NCBI GenBank assembly: GCA_050184415.1
Contig: JBFXAJ010000028.1
Span: 1 to 39,778 of the forward strand
Reading direction: 5' to 3'
Source of the DNA: JADLGL01 sp050184415
GTDB lineage: Bacteria > Pseudomonadota > Alphaproteobacteria > Rhizobiales > Kaistiaceae
Length of the DNA: 39,778 nt
This document shows, piece after piece, positions 17,129 through 25,517 of the stretch. The notes under the pieces are model-generated. The model searched no databases, had not been told where the DNA came from, and was given only the letters and a program-made list of their open reading frames with translations. The position numbers and the translations under genes were made by a program. The number at the start of each line of letters is the position of its first letter. Position 1 is the first letter of the stretch.

Positions 17129-17782
17129 ATGTTGGACCTTCCCCTGACGGCGCCCGAGCCGGACCGCGACTGCCCGCTCTGCCCCCGCCTCGTCGACTTC
17201 CGCCTTGAGCAGCGGCGGAAGGAGCCGACCTGGCACAACGCCCCGGTACCCACCTTCGGCAACAACGACGCCCGCCTCCTCGTGGTCGGCCTCGCTCCCG
17301 GCCTCCGCGGCGCCAACCGCACTGGCCGCCCGTTCACCGGCGACTACGCCGGCGAGCTTCTTTACGCGACGCTCCTGAAGTTCGGCTTCGCCACCGGTGT
17401 GTTCCAGGCACGCCCGGACGACGGGCTGACGCTGGTCGATGCGGCCATCACCAACGCGGTCCGCTGCGTTCCGCCCGAGAACAAGCCGGCGCCGGAGGAA
17501 GCGCGCACCTGCCGGCGCTTCCTCGTGGCAACGATCGAAGCGATGCCCCGTCTGTCGGCGATCCTGACCCTCGGCGCGATCGCCCACGACAACACGCTGG
17601 CGGCCCTCAACGTCCCGCGCGCCGAGTTCAAATTCGCCCACGGCGCCGAGCACCGCATCGGCCCGCTGGTGACGGTCTTCGACAGTTTTCATTGCTCCCG
17701 GCTCAACACGAATACCGGGCGCCTGACGACCGCCATGTTCGAGGCGGTGGTGGGGAACATCCGGCGGCATCTGGACGGCTAG
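17129..17782 (+). CDS. Family 5 uracil-DNA glycosylase (UdgB-type), Fe-S protein
   Basis: Removes uracil and other deaminated bases from DNA, starting base excision repair. The 217-residue protein has four cysteines placed to bind a 4Fe-4S cluster: C15 and C18 (CPLC), C113 and C128. Motif A is GLAPGLRGANRTGRPFTGD (residues 54-72), the form of family 5, which lacks the polar catalytic residue of families 1 and 4. The C-terminal motif reads HCSRLNTNTGRLT (188-200), with Cys where most relatives have Pro. The ATG at 17129 follows the NYN gene by 10 bp. smpB faces it across a palindromic repeat. Confidence 0.9.
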   Translation: MLDLPLTAPEPDRDCPLCPRLVDFRLEQRRKEPTWHNAPVPTFGNNDARLLVVGLAPGLRGANRTGRPFTGDYAGELLYATLLKFGFATGVFQARPDDGLTLVDAAITNAVRCVPPENKPAPEEARTCRRFLVATIEAMPRLSAILTLGAIAHDNTLAALNVPRAEFKFAHGAEHRIGPLVTVFDSFHCSRLNTNTGRLTTAMFEAVVGNIRRHLDG

Positions 17783-17794
17783 TTCGGCAGCGGA

Positions 17795-17925
17795 CTCCCT
17801 CGCCCCGCGAAGCGGGGAGAGGGCTTGGGGTGAGGGGCTCTTGCCTCACACGCCCGATCCTGCGGCTTCCCCCTCATCCGGCCCTGCGGGCCACCTTCTC
17901 CCCGCAAGCGGGGCGAAGGAAGGGA
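17795..17925. repeat. Second palindromic intergenic repeat (GC-hairpin family)
   Basis: A roughly 130-bp element between the convergent UDG and smpB genes. The left arm CTCCCTCGCCCCGC...GCGGGGAGAGGG and the right arm CTTCTCCCCGC...GCGGGGCGAAGG each form a hairpin, and the ends are roughly inverted copies (CTCCCT / AGGGAG). A further hairpin GGCCCTGCGGGCC lies at 17880-17892. This type (CCCTCATCCGGC...CCACCTTCTCCCCGC) is widespread between genes in proteobacteria, from general recollection. It differs from the 4953 family. Confidence 0.8.
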
Positions 17926-17932
17926 GCGCCTC

Positions 17933-18406
17933 CTACCCCCGATCCTTCATCAGCCGCGCCTTCTCGCGGCCCCAGTCGCGCTCCTTTTCGGTGTCGCGTT
18001 TGTCGTGGAGCTTCTTGCCCTTGGCGAGGGCGATCTCGACCTTCGCCATCCCCTTCTCGTTGAAGAGGATGCGGAGCGGGACGATGGTCATGCCCTCGCG
18101 GTTCACCGCATTGATGAGCCGGGCGATCTCCTTCTTGTGGAGGAGCAGCTTCCGCGGCCGTTTCGTCTCGTGATTGAAGCGGTTGGCCTCGAGATATTCG
18201 GGGATGTAGGCGTTGAAGAGCCACATCTCGCCGCCCTGTTCGCCGGCGTAGGATTCCCCAATCGTGCTTTTGCCGCCGCGGAGCGATTTGATCTCCGTGC
18301 CGGTCAGCACGATGCCGGCCTCGTAGGTCTGGCCGATGTGATAATCGAAGCGGGCGCGGCGGTTGACCGCCGCGACCCGCTTCCCCGGGTCCTGCTTGGG
18401 CGCCAT
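17933..18406 (-). CDS. smpB: SsrA-binding protein SmpB
   Basis: Binds tmRNA and delivers it to stalled ribosomes for trans-translation. The 157-residue protein shows VNRRARFDYHI, EAGIVLTGTEIKSLR, GEMWLFNAYIPEY and the basic C-terminal tail GKKLHDKRDTEKERDWGREKARLMK that enters the empty mRNA channel. The start codon is two bases after the dapA stop codon, so the two are co-transcribed. The tmRNA gene (ssrA) is not in the window. Confidence 0.97.
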   Translation of the reverse strand: MAPKQDPGKRVAAVNRRARFDYHIGQTYEAGIVLTGTEIKSLRGGKSTIGESYAGEQGGEMWLFNAYIPEYLEANRFNHETKRPRKLLLHKKEIARLINAVNREGMTIVPLRILFNEKGMAKVEIALAKGKKLHDKRDTEKERDWGREKARLMKDRG

Positions 18407-18408
18407 CG

Positions 18409-19287
18409 TCAGTTGACGAGACCGGCCCGGCGCATGGCGCTGTCGATCTCGGCCTTGGTCGCGTCGGAAATGCCGACCATCGGGAGGCGGACCTCTTCCG
18501 ACATCTTCCCGAGCACCGACATCGCATATTTCGGCCCGGCCGGATTCGGCTCGAGGAAGAGGACGCGGTGGAGCGCCATCATGCGGTCCTGGATCGCGAG
18601 CGCCGTGGCATAGTCGCCGGCGAGGCAGGCATTCTGGAACTCCGACATCGCGCGTGGCGCGACGTTCGACGTCACCGAAACGCAGCCATGCCCGCCTTGG
18701 GCCATGAAGCCGAGCGCGGTCGCATCCTCGCCGGAGAGCTGGATGAAGTCCGGCCCGGCGAGCTCGCGCATCGCGCTCACGCGGTCGATCTTCGCGGTCG
18801 CATCCTTGACGCCGACGATGTTCGGCAGCTTCGCAAGCTCGGCCATCGTCTCGTTGGTCATGTCGATCACCGAGCGCGGCGGGAGGTTGTAGATGAAGAT
18901 CGGAATCCCGATCGCATCGTTGATCGCCTTGTAGTGGGCGTAGAGGCCGCGCTGGCTCGGCTTGTTGTAGTAGGGCGTGACCACGAGGACCGCGTCCGCC
19001 CCCGCCTTCTCCGCATGGCGCGCGAGCTCGATCGCCTCGATCGTGTTGTTCGACCCCGCGCCGGCCATCACCGGCACGCGGCCGGCCGCGACCTCGATGC
19101 AGATGTCGACGACCCGGCGATGCTCGGCGTGGCTCAGGGTCGGGCTCTCGCCCGTCGTGCCGACCGGCACGAGGCCGTGCGTCCCCTCCGCGATCTGCCA
19201 GTCGACGAAATCGGCGAACGCCTTTTCGTCGACGGCGCCGTCGCGCATGGGGGTGACGAGGGCCGTGAACGAACCCTTGAACTTCAT
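18409..19287 (-). CDS. dapA: 4-hydroxy-tetrahydrodipicolinate synthase
   Basis: Condenses pyruvate and aspartate semialdehyde in the diaminopimelate/lysine pathway. The 292-residue TIM barrel carries GTTGES (residues 43-48), Y107 in TPYYNKPSQ, Y133 in FIYNLPPRS and the Schiff-base lysine K161 in GVKDATAKIDR. The ATG at 19287 is used because KFKGSFTALVTP is the family N-terminus; an in-frame extension to 19305 is possible. It is divergent from the lytic transglycosylase gene and upstream of smpB. Pairing with cell-wall genes on the other strand is apt, since its product feeds peptidoglycan. Confidence 0.96.
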   Translation of the reverse strand: MKFKGSFTALVTPMRDGAVDEKAFADFVDWQIAEGTHGLVPVGTTGESPTLSHAEHRRVVDICIEVAAGRVPVMAGAGSNNTIEAIELARHAEKAGADAVLVVTPYYNKPSQRGLYAHYKAINDAIGIPIFIYNLPPRSVIDMTNETMAELAKLPNIVGVKDATAKIDRVSAMRELAGPDFIQLSGEDATALGFMAQGGHGCVSVTSNVAPRAMSEFQNACLAGDYATALAIQDRMMALHRVLFLEPNPAGPKYAMSVLGKMSEEVRLPMVGISDATKAEIDSAMRRAGLVN

Positions 19288-19470
19288 CGTTGAACCTTGC
19301 CGCAAGGAGGCCGAATTCGCCGGCGATCAGGAATGCGCGACAGTGTTAGTCCCTGCCCTCCGGCCCCGCAACACGAAGGACCGCCGCACCGACCCGATCA
19401 CCGCATCCCGCCGATCCGCCGCCTCGCCCGCCGGGTGTGGCCGTTCCACTCCGATCCCGCAGGTTCATCA

Positions 19471-21645
19471 TTGAGGCGCCCCTTCCGTCCTTCGCTGCGA
19501 CCGTCCGCCCGCAGCGACCGTACCGCCTGGCTGCCGCTCGTCGGCGCCTTTTCCGCGCTCGGCCTCTCGGTCGCGGAGGCGGAGACCGCCCGGATCGACG
19601 GCGGCGTGCCGCTCGTTCTCGCCCAGCTCAGCGAAACCGTCCCGTGGCCCGAGCCCAACCCGCAGCGCACCGGCGCGCCAGAAACGCCGGCGCCGGCTGC
19701 CGGCGCGGACGGCCCCGCTCCCCCAGCGGCGCCTGCGGTGGAACCCGTCGTGCTGCCCGGCCCGGACCTCCTCTTCAACTCGGCCTACCGCCGCTTCGAG
19801 GCCAACGATTTCTCGAGCGCTGCCCGGATCGCCCGCGCCATGCCCGACCCGGTCGGCGGCGCCGTCATGGACTGGCTGATCGCGACGGAAGGCTATCCGC
19901 GCGCGAATTTCGCGGAGGTCAGCGAGGCGATGGGCAACCTCGCCGGCTGGCCGGGACAGGCGCTGATGCAGATCCGCTACGAGCAGGCGCTGATCCGCTC
20001 CGAGCCGGACGCCGCGACCGTGGTCGCCGCGATGGAAGGCCGCGTGCCGGCGATGGAGTCGACCACGATCCTCCTGACCCGGTCGCTCGTCGCGGTCGGA
20101 CGCGAAGCGGATGCCGCGACGCTGATCCGCTCCTACTGGCGTGACGCGACCTTTTCGGCTGAGACCGAAGAGGCGATCGCCGCCGAGTTCGGCCCCCTCC
20201 TCACGACGGCCGACCATCACTGGCGGATGAGCCGGCTCCTCTATGACGGCCGCAACGAGGAAGCCCTGCGCGCGGCCGCCTTCCTCAGCGAGGACACCCA
20301 GCGCCTCGCGGCCGCCTGGGCCGCGGTCAACGCCAATGCCGGCGACGCGGCCGCGCGCATGAACGCCGTGCCGGACAGCCTCCGATCCGATCCGGGCTAC
20401 CAGTATGCGCGGCTCCTCCGCCTGATCCGGGCCGGCAGTCTGGCCGAGGCGGCCGCTCTCCTCGAATCCGCGCCGACCGAAGCCGATCTCCTGATCGATC
20501 CCGACGCGTGGTCAGTGCAGCGCCGCGAGCTCGGCTGGACGCTGGTCCGGCGCGGCGAAAACCAACTCGCCTACGACGTCCTCTCGGGCCATGGCGCGGT
20601 GGGCCGCGGCGAGATCGTGGAGATCGAGTTCCAGGCCGGCTGGGTCGCGCTGCGGCGCCTCGACGATCCCGAAGCCGCGATCGTCCATTTCCAGACGATC
20701 GTCGAGTCCTCGACCCTGCCGCTCAGCCAGTCGCGCGGCGGCTATTGGCTGGGCCGCGCCCTCGAGGCCGAAGGCCGCGCCGCCGAGGCCGAGGAGGCCT
20801 ATCGGCATGCTGCCGCCTATCCAACGACCTACTACGGCCAGCTCGCGCTCGATCGGCTCGGCGAGACGATCCTGACCCTCGCCCCGGCGCCGACGATCGA
20901 CGAGGCCGCCGAGCACGCGTTTGCCGCGAACCCTTACGTCAAGGCGATGGGCTGGTTCCACGCCATGGACCGCGACACTCAGGTCGACATCTTCGCCCGC
21001 TTCCTCGCCGACGAGCTGACCGAGCCGGCCGACATCGCGCTTCTCGGCCGCTTCGCCGAAGGGCTCGGCAACCACCAGCTCGCGCTCCAGATCGGCAAGC
21101 TGGCCGCCAATCGCGGCCTTGCGGTCGACACCGTCGCCTTCCCCACGGCCGCGATCCCGCCCGGCGTCGAGTCCGAGCGGCTCGACATGGCGTTCGTCTA
21201 TGCGGTGGCGCGGCAGGAGAGCAATTTCAACACCAACGCCCGGAGCTCCGCCAATGCGCTCGGCCTCCTCCAGCTCCGTCCGGCGACGGCGGAGGAGATG
21301 GCACGGTCGCTCGGCCTCCCTTATTCCGAAGAGCGGCTCACCGCCGACCCCGCCTTCAACGCCGTGGTCGGCGCCGCCTATTTCCGGACCATGCTGGATC
21401 GCTATGAGGGCAGCATCATCCTCGCCCTTGTCGCCTACAATGCCGGCCTTTCCCGCGCCGATGACTGGATCGAGGCCTATGGCGACCCGCGTGCGGCAGA
21501 TGTCGATCCGATTGACTGGATCGAGCGGATCCCGTTCGACGAGACGCGCAACTACGTCCAGCGGGTGATCGAGAATTTCGAAGTCTACCGCGCGCTGCTC
21601 GGCGACCCGACGTTACGGATCGCGGAAGACCTCGGCATCGACTGA
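19471..21645 (+). CDS. Soluble lytic murein transglycosylase (Slt family 1A)
   Basis: Cleaves the MurNAc-GlcNAc bond in peptidoglycan to give 1,6-anhydromuramyl products, in the periplasm. After a signal segment (TAWLPLVGAFSALGLSVAEAE) comes a Pro/Ala-rich linker, a long superhelical region of alpha-hairpins (codons to about 21150) and the C-terminal SLT domain. That domain has the catalytic glutamate in RQESNFN (Glu codon 21217-21219), GLLQLRPATA, VAYNAGLSR and the NYVQRVIEN block. The start is uncertain: the TTG at 19471 puts the signal peptide near the N-terminus, while an in-frame ATG at 19333 would add a long basic leader. The last 33 bp overlap the convergent gene at 21613. Confidence 0.9.
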   Translation: MRRPFRPSLRPSARSDRTAWLPLVGAFSALGLSVAEAETARIDGGVPLVLAQLSETVPWPEPNPQRTGAPETPAPAAGADGPAPPAAPAVEPVVLPGPDLLFNSAYRRFEANDFSSAARIARAMPDPVGGAVMDWLIATEGYPRANFAEVSEAMGNLAGWPGQALMQIRYEQALIRSEPDAATVVAAMEGRVPAMESTTILLTRSLVAVGREADAATLIRSYWRDATFSAETEEAIAAEFGPLLTTADHHWRMSRLLYDGRNEEALRAAAFLSEDTQRLAAAWAAVNANAGDAAARMNAVPDSLRSDPGYQYARLLRLIRAGSLAEAAALLESAPTEADLLIDPDAWSVQRRELGWTLVRRGENQLAYDVLSGHGAVGRGEIVEIEFQAGWVALRRLDDPEAAIVHFQTIVESSTLPLSQSRGGYWLGRALEAEGRAAEAEEAYRHAAAYPTTYYGQLALDRLGETILTLAPAPTIDEAAEHAFAANPYVKAMGWFHAMDRDTQVDIFARFLADELTEPADIALLGRFAEGLGNHQLALQIGKLAANRGLAVDTVAFPTAAIPPGVESERLDMAFVYAVARQESNFNTNARSSANALGLLQLRPATAEEMARSLGLPYSEERLTADPAFNAVVGAAYFRTMLDRYEGSIILALVAYNAGLSRADDWIEAYGDPRAADVDPIDWIERIPFDETRNYVQRVIENFEVYRALLGDPTLRIAEDLGID

Positions 21646-23025
21646 CGTGCCGGAGGCCTTGCGCACCGCGAGGAGCGCCTGCGCCTGGCCCACCCAGTCC
21701 TCGCGCTCGACCTTGCCCGGCGCCGCCAGCGCAGCACTGACCCAGGCCTGCTCCTTGGCGCTCCAATTGGCGATCTGCACGAGCTGGTAGACGCCGAGAT
21801 CGTGGAGCCGATGCTCGAAGCTGTGGCCGATCCCGCGCACGCGGCGAAGATTGTCCCGGCGCGCCGGCGGGCTCGGGAACAGGAAAGGCGCGCCGTCGCC
21901 GCGGACATCGGCATCCGCCGGCCGCGCCGTCGAGGTCAGCGCGGGCACCGACGGCTTCGCCGCCCTGGTCAGGAGCGGCGCACTCGCAACCACCGGCAGG
22001 CTCGGCACGTCCCTTGCCGCCGCGCGCCGGCGCGGGGCCGAGGGCGCCGGTGCGTCCGAACCGGCCTTGTCCCACGCCCGGTCGGCGGCATCGGCGAGCG
22101 TCCGGCCGAAGCGGCTGCTCCCGAGCGCCGCGCCGTTCCTGAGCGCGGCAACCATCTTGCCGTTGGCTGCCGAGGGTTTTCCTGCCGCCGCGGCTGGCCG
22201 CGTATCGGCGAGCCGGGCCCGCGCGGTCAGTTTCGGCGCGGTGCGCGTGGGCTCGTCCGACCAGATCGCGTCGCTCGCGACCGGCCCCGGCCCCGCAAGG
22301 AGGATCGGCCCCGGCCGCTTGGCTTCGAGCCGCAGGAGCAGCCGGTTGGCCCCGTTGGCGACGCGCTGCGGCGACGGCAGGAGCTTCGCGCCGGACCCGA
22401 TCGGCCAGGTCAGAGCGGAGGGCGTCGCCCAGGCGTCGTCGGGATCGGCATCCACCCGGGCTCGGGCCCGTGACTGGCCTGACGCGAGCGCGGTCCTGCG
22501 GCCCGGCCCCGACTCCGCCCAGGCATCGCGGTCGTCGTCCGCATCCTCATCGACCGTCCAGACATTGCCGATCTTGGCGGCCCGGACCTTGACCGAATCC
22601 CGTTCCGCCCGCGGCACCGTGACGGCCGGGATCAGCGCGCGGCCTCCCGCGGTCTTGGCGGCGGCGAGGGCCTCGGACGGACTGATCGGGATGCCGCGCG
22701 GCGCCTGGCGTTCTTCGCGGATCTCGGCGCGGGCGGCCGCGGCGGCCGGCCGCTGGCGCGCGCTCGCGCGGGCCGCGGACCGCTCCTCACGCGCAAGAAT
22801 CCTTTCCTCAGCCCGCTGCTCCCGCGCCTCACGGCGCGCCAAGCGGGCTTCGGCGTTCACGGCCGGCGACAGGCCGAGGCCGCGGCCGATGACGTCGGTA
22901 ACGACCTGCTGCGCATAGCCGGCCCGGGTCCGGTCGAGGAGGCGATAGAGGAGCCAGCCGACGGCGCTGCCGGCCACGAAGGCGGCGAACACCACGGCCA
23001 CTACCTCGGCAACATGCCCCATCAT
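21613..23025 (-). CDS. Membrane-anchored protein with C-terminal helix-hairpin-helix domain
   Basis: A 470-residue protein with one N-terminal membrane segment (VVAVVFAAFVAGSAVGWLLYRLL, about 8-30), then about 350 residues of low-complexity, Arg/Ala/Pro-rich sequence with many RA repeats, and a C-terminal helix-hairpin-helix-like domain (about 395-465: NLRRVRGIGHSFEHRLHDLG, LVQIANWSAKEQAWVS). Such domains in alphaproteobacteria are often labelled 5' nuclease-like (FEN-1-like), but no catalytic residues are seen and I do not claim nuclease activity. The ATG at 23025 overlaps the stop codon of the preceding small gene by four bases (ATGA). It is the third gene of an operon with the OmpA protein and overlaps the slt 3' end. 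Confidence 0.7.
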   Translation of the reverse strand: MMGHVAEVVAVVFAAFVAGSAVGWLLYRLLDRTRAGYAQQVVTDVIGRGLGLSPAVNAEARLARREAREQRAEERILAREERSAARASARQRPAAAAARAEIREERQAPRGIPISPSEALAAAKTAGGRALIPAVTVPRAERDSVKVRAAKIGNVWTVDEDADDDRDAWAESGPGRRTALASGQSRARARVDADPDDAWATPSALTWPIGSGAKLLPSPQRVANGANRLLLRLEAKRPGPILLAGPGPVASDAIWSDEPTRTAPKLTARARLADTRPAAAAGKPSAANGKMVAALRNGAALGSSRFGRTLADAADRAWDKAGSDAPAPSAPRRRAAARDVPSLPVVASAPLLTRAAKPSVPALTSTARPADADVRGDGAPFLFPSPPARRDNLRRVRGIGHSFEHRLHDLGVYQLVQIANWSAKEQAWVSAALAAPGKVEREDWVGQAQALLAVRKASGTSVDAEVFRDP

Positions 23026-23159
23026 GCGTCAGGTCTCCCCCGCCGCCAGCCCTTGCGACGAGTTCCGCCCGCCGGGGAAGCAACCCACCAGCCGACGGCG
23101 ATACCAACACATAGCGCAATCAGAACAAACGGCCAGTACTGGGTGACAACAAACAGCAA
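23022..23159 (-). CDS. 45-residue single-pass membrane protein in the OmpA operon
   Basis: A short frame lying exactly between the OmpA gene and the 23025 gene. Its 45 residues contain a hydrophobic helix (WPFVLIALCVGIAVGWWVA, about 9-27) and a basic tail (TRRKGWRRGRPDA), so it should be an inner-membrane protein with the tail in the cytoplasm. The stop codon overlaps the next ATG by four bases (ATGA). The start is probably the TTG at 23159, with GGAG 11 bases upstream; a CTG at 23168 overlapping the OmpA stop codon is an alternative. Unusual start codons explain why simple gene callers could miss it. I do not recognise a family. Confidence 0.6.
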   Translation of the reverse strand: MLFVVTQYWPFVLIALCVGIAVGWWVASPAGGTRRKGWRRGRPDA

Positions 23160-23164
23160 ATCGT

Positions 23165-25354
23165 TCAGGGCTCCAGCACCTTGAACTCGATCCGCCGGTT
23201 CGCTGCCCTGCCTTCTACGGTGTCGTTAGTGGCAATCGGGTTCGTCTCACCATAGCCGACGGCCGTCAGCCGGTCACCGGCAATGCCGGCGGCGACGAGA
23301 TAGTCGAGAACCGCCTGCGCCCTTATCCGGCTCAGGGTCTCGTTGCGCTGCGGCGTGCCGTCGGAGTCGGTGTAGCCGCCGAGCTCGATCCGCGCTGACG
23401 GGCAGCGCTGGAGGATCGCCGCAAGACGGTCGAGCCGCCCCTCGCTTTCCGGCGCGATCGAGGCGGCGCCCTCGTTGAACTTGATCCCGCCCGCCCCGAG
23501 CTCCGCGACCAGGAGCTCCTGGCAGACCGCCGGCGTCACCTCGCTCTCGGCAGGCTTTGCAGTGAGGTTCGAGGTCAGACGGAAGCCGTCCGGCAGCGCG
23601 TCGCGGAGCTGCGATTCGATGCGGTCCACGGCCCCGGCATAGGGCGCGGTGCCGCCGACGCTGACGGCGAGGTCGTTCAGCTCGACGAGGCCGCCCTCGA
23701 GCCGGCTCGCGGCCTGGAGTCCGGCGATGACCGCTTCCTCGAAACCGGCCGGAGCGCCGCTGGCGAGCCGCGCCTCGACGACGATCTGGCGCGGCGCGAA
23801 TCGCGCCTCGGCCGCCGTCGCGATCGCTTCGCGCATTTCGGGTGTCGGGACGACGCCGGAGAGGGTCACGACGTCGGGGCCGACGGCGGCGACGAACCGG
23901 AAGGGCGATGCCAGCGGCGCGCTTACCAGCGACGTCGCAAGGACGAGGCTGGCCGGCAGCGTCCGGCCGAGCGCGACATGGATCGCCTCGAAGGTCTCGC
24001 CGGTCGCGGCTGCGCCGGTGATGGAATAAGAGTGATCGCTGATCCGGGCCGACCCGCCCGAAAGCCCGAGCACCTGCGCCAGCGCGAACTTGGCCGCGCC
24101 GATCCAGTCCATCCGCGGCGCGCCGTCGGCGATCTGCAGCCGGTTCCGCACCTGGCCGTCGCCGAACAGCCGCGCCGCCTCCGCCAGCACCTCGGCACGC
24201 GCGTCCTCGTTCGGCATCAGGCCGATGAGCTCGACGCCCGTCCCCGCCCGCGCCACTTCGAGCACATAGGCCTCGGCCATCGACGGCTGGATCTCGCTCG
24301 GCGCCATCACGAGCCCTTCGGGATGCGGTCCCGCCACGAGGGCGAGCAGCGCCTCGTAATCCTCGGGCGTCCGCGCGCGGCCCGACAGCTCCAGCGAATT
24401 GTCGGTCAGGATCGCCCGGCCGGTGACCAGCCGCCGCGCCAGGTCGAGCGCGTGGAGGACATAGCCCTCGAAGGCCGCCGGCTCGCCCGATGCGAGCGCG
24501 ACCTCGCTGCGGATGGCGACGCCCGGCAGCGCGGCGATGCTGGCGGCGCCGATGCTGTCGGCGAGCGCGCGCGACGGCACCGAGCCGCTGATGACGCCCT
24601 CATTGCCGTCGAAGACCAGTTGCCAGACGAACGGCGCTGCCAGCGGCGGGGCGATGTCGGCGCGGGCGACCGTGAAGCCGGACGGCAGCGTGCCGGCGAC
24701 CAGCGCCAGCGCCCGCTCATAGCTCGCGCTGTCGGCGGCGCGGCCGGTGATGTCGAACTCGAAGCCGCGAAGGGCAACCTCGCCGGCGTCGAAATTGGCA
24801 AGGACGCGCGCGCCAAAGGCGGCCGCGCCCTCGAAGCCGGGCGGCGCGCCGCGCGCCAGCGTCGTGTCGTCGGTGAGCTGGACGCCGGGAAACACGGCGG
24901 CGAGCGTCCGCGCGAGGCCGGACCGGGCGTCGTCGGTCGGCACGTAGCCGGCCAGCGACACCGCTTCGCCCGCGCGCGTCGCCGTCCAGACGAAGGGCGC
25001 CGCCAGCGGTATCAGCGTCGTCTCGTCCCGGACGGCGGCCACGCCGAACACGCCGGCCGCAGCCACAAGCGCCGCCTCCTGCCGCGCCATCGCCGGCGCC
25101 GTGCCCATGACGATGACGTCGCGGCCCTCGACCCGGACGGTCGCCCAGTCCTGGCCGGCGGCCGCGAGCTGAGCCTCGACGCTGCGCGTCAGGTCGTCCT
25201 CAAGGACCGATCCGCGGACCGCGATGGCGGCGACCGCCACCGCCAGCGACACCGCGATCGCGGCGACCAGCCAGCGGCGCAGCGCCACCCATGCCGAACG
25301 CGGTGCCGGCAGGCGCTCATCGCCGAACTCGGCGGTCTCGCGAACGGCCGACAT
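23165..25354 (-). CDS. OmpA-family protein with tandem BON-like repeats
   Basis: A 729-residue envelope protein. After a short cytoplasmic start comes one membrane anchor (about 27-47), then roughly four tandem repeats of about 121 residues (near 119-239, 240-361, 362-481 and 482-600). Each has a (A)PF.W/F.A start, a G.VP(T)..(A) block, an LA.GAP.GFE block and a LP.GF end. The C-terminal OmpA domain (about 620-729) has GYTDSDG, SRIRAQAVLDYL and GRAANRRIEF, which bind diaminopimelate in peptidoglycan. So it likely links the inner membrane to the wall. The ATG at 25354 is the chosen start; the frame continues to 25591 without a signal. It begins the OmpA-small protein-HHH operon. Confidence 0.8.
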   Translation of the reverse strand: MSAVRETAEFGDERLPAPRSAWVALRRWLVAAIAVSLAVAVAAIAVRGSVLEDDLTRSVEAQLAAAGQDWATVRVEGRDVIVMGTAPAMARQEAALVAAAGVFGVAAVRDETTLIPLAAPFVWTATRAGEAVSLAGYVPTDDARSGLARTLAAVFPGVQLTDDTTLARGAPPGFEGAAAFGARVLANFDAGEVALRGFEFDITGRAADSASYERALALVAGTLPSGFTVARADIAPPLAAPFVWQLVFDGNEGVISGSVPSRALADSIGAASIAALPGVAIRSEVALASGEPAAFEGYVLHALDLARRLVTGRAILTDNSLELSGRARTPEDYEALLALVAGPHPEGLVMAPSEIQPSMAEAYVLEVARAGTGVELIGLMPNEDARAEVLAEAARLFGDGQVRNRLQIADGAPRMDWIGAAKFALAQVLGLSGGSARISDHSYSITGAAATGETFEAIHVALGRTLPASLVLATSLVSAPLASPFRFVAAVGPDVVTLSGVVPTPEMREAIATAAEARFAPRQIVVEARLASGAPAGFEEAVIAGLQAASRLEGGLVELNDLAVSVGGTAPYAGAVDRIESQLRDALPDGFRLTSNLTAKPAESEVTPAVCQELLVAELGAGGIKFNEGAASIAPESEGRLDRLAAILQRCPSARIELGGYTDSDGTPQRNETLSRIRAQAVLDYLVAAGIAGDRLTAVGYGETNPIATNDTVEGRAANRRIEFKVLEP

Positions 25355-25445
25355 GGGGTTCCCAATGGAAGCGGCTTTCGTCCGGGCGGCGAAAGCTCTT
25401 GCGGCAGATAGCAATTTCCCCGGCGCAAGAGAAGCGACCCCACGG

Positions 25446-25489
25446 CCACCGAAAAAGAAGAGGCCCGGCGGATCGCTCCGCCGGGCCTC
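25446..25489 (-). terminator. Rho-independent terminator of the porin gene
   Basis: A 12-bp perfect stem GAGGCCCGGCGG / CCGCCGGGCCTC (25460-25471 and 25478-25489) with a 6-base loop. On the minus strand it is followed by TTCTTTTTC (25459-25451). It lies 29 bp beyond the porin stop codon, with the correct orientation, and also shields the OmpA gene from read-through. Confidence 0.9.
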
Positions 25490-25517
25490 GATTTCGAATC
25501 GCGGATAACGCGATGGC

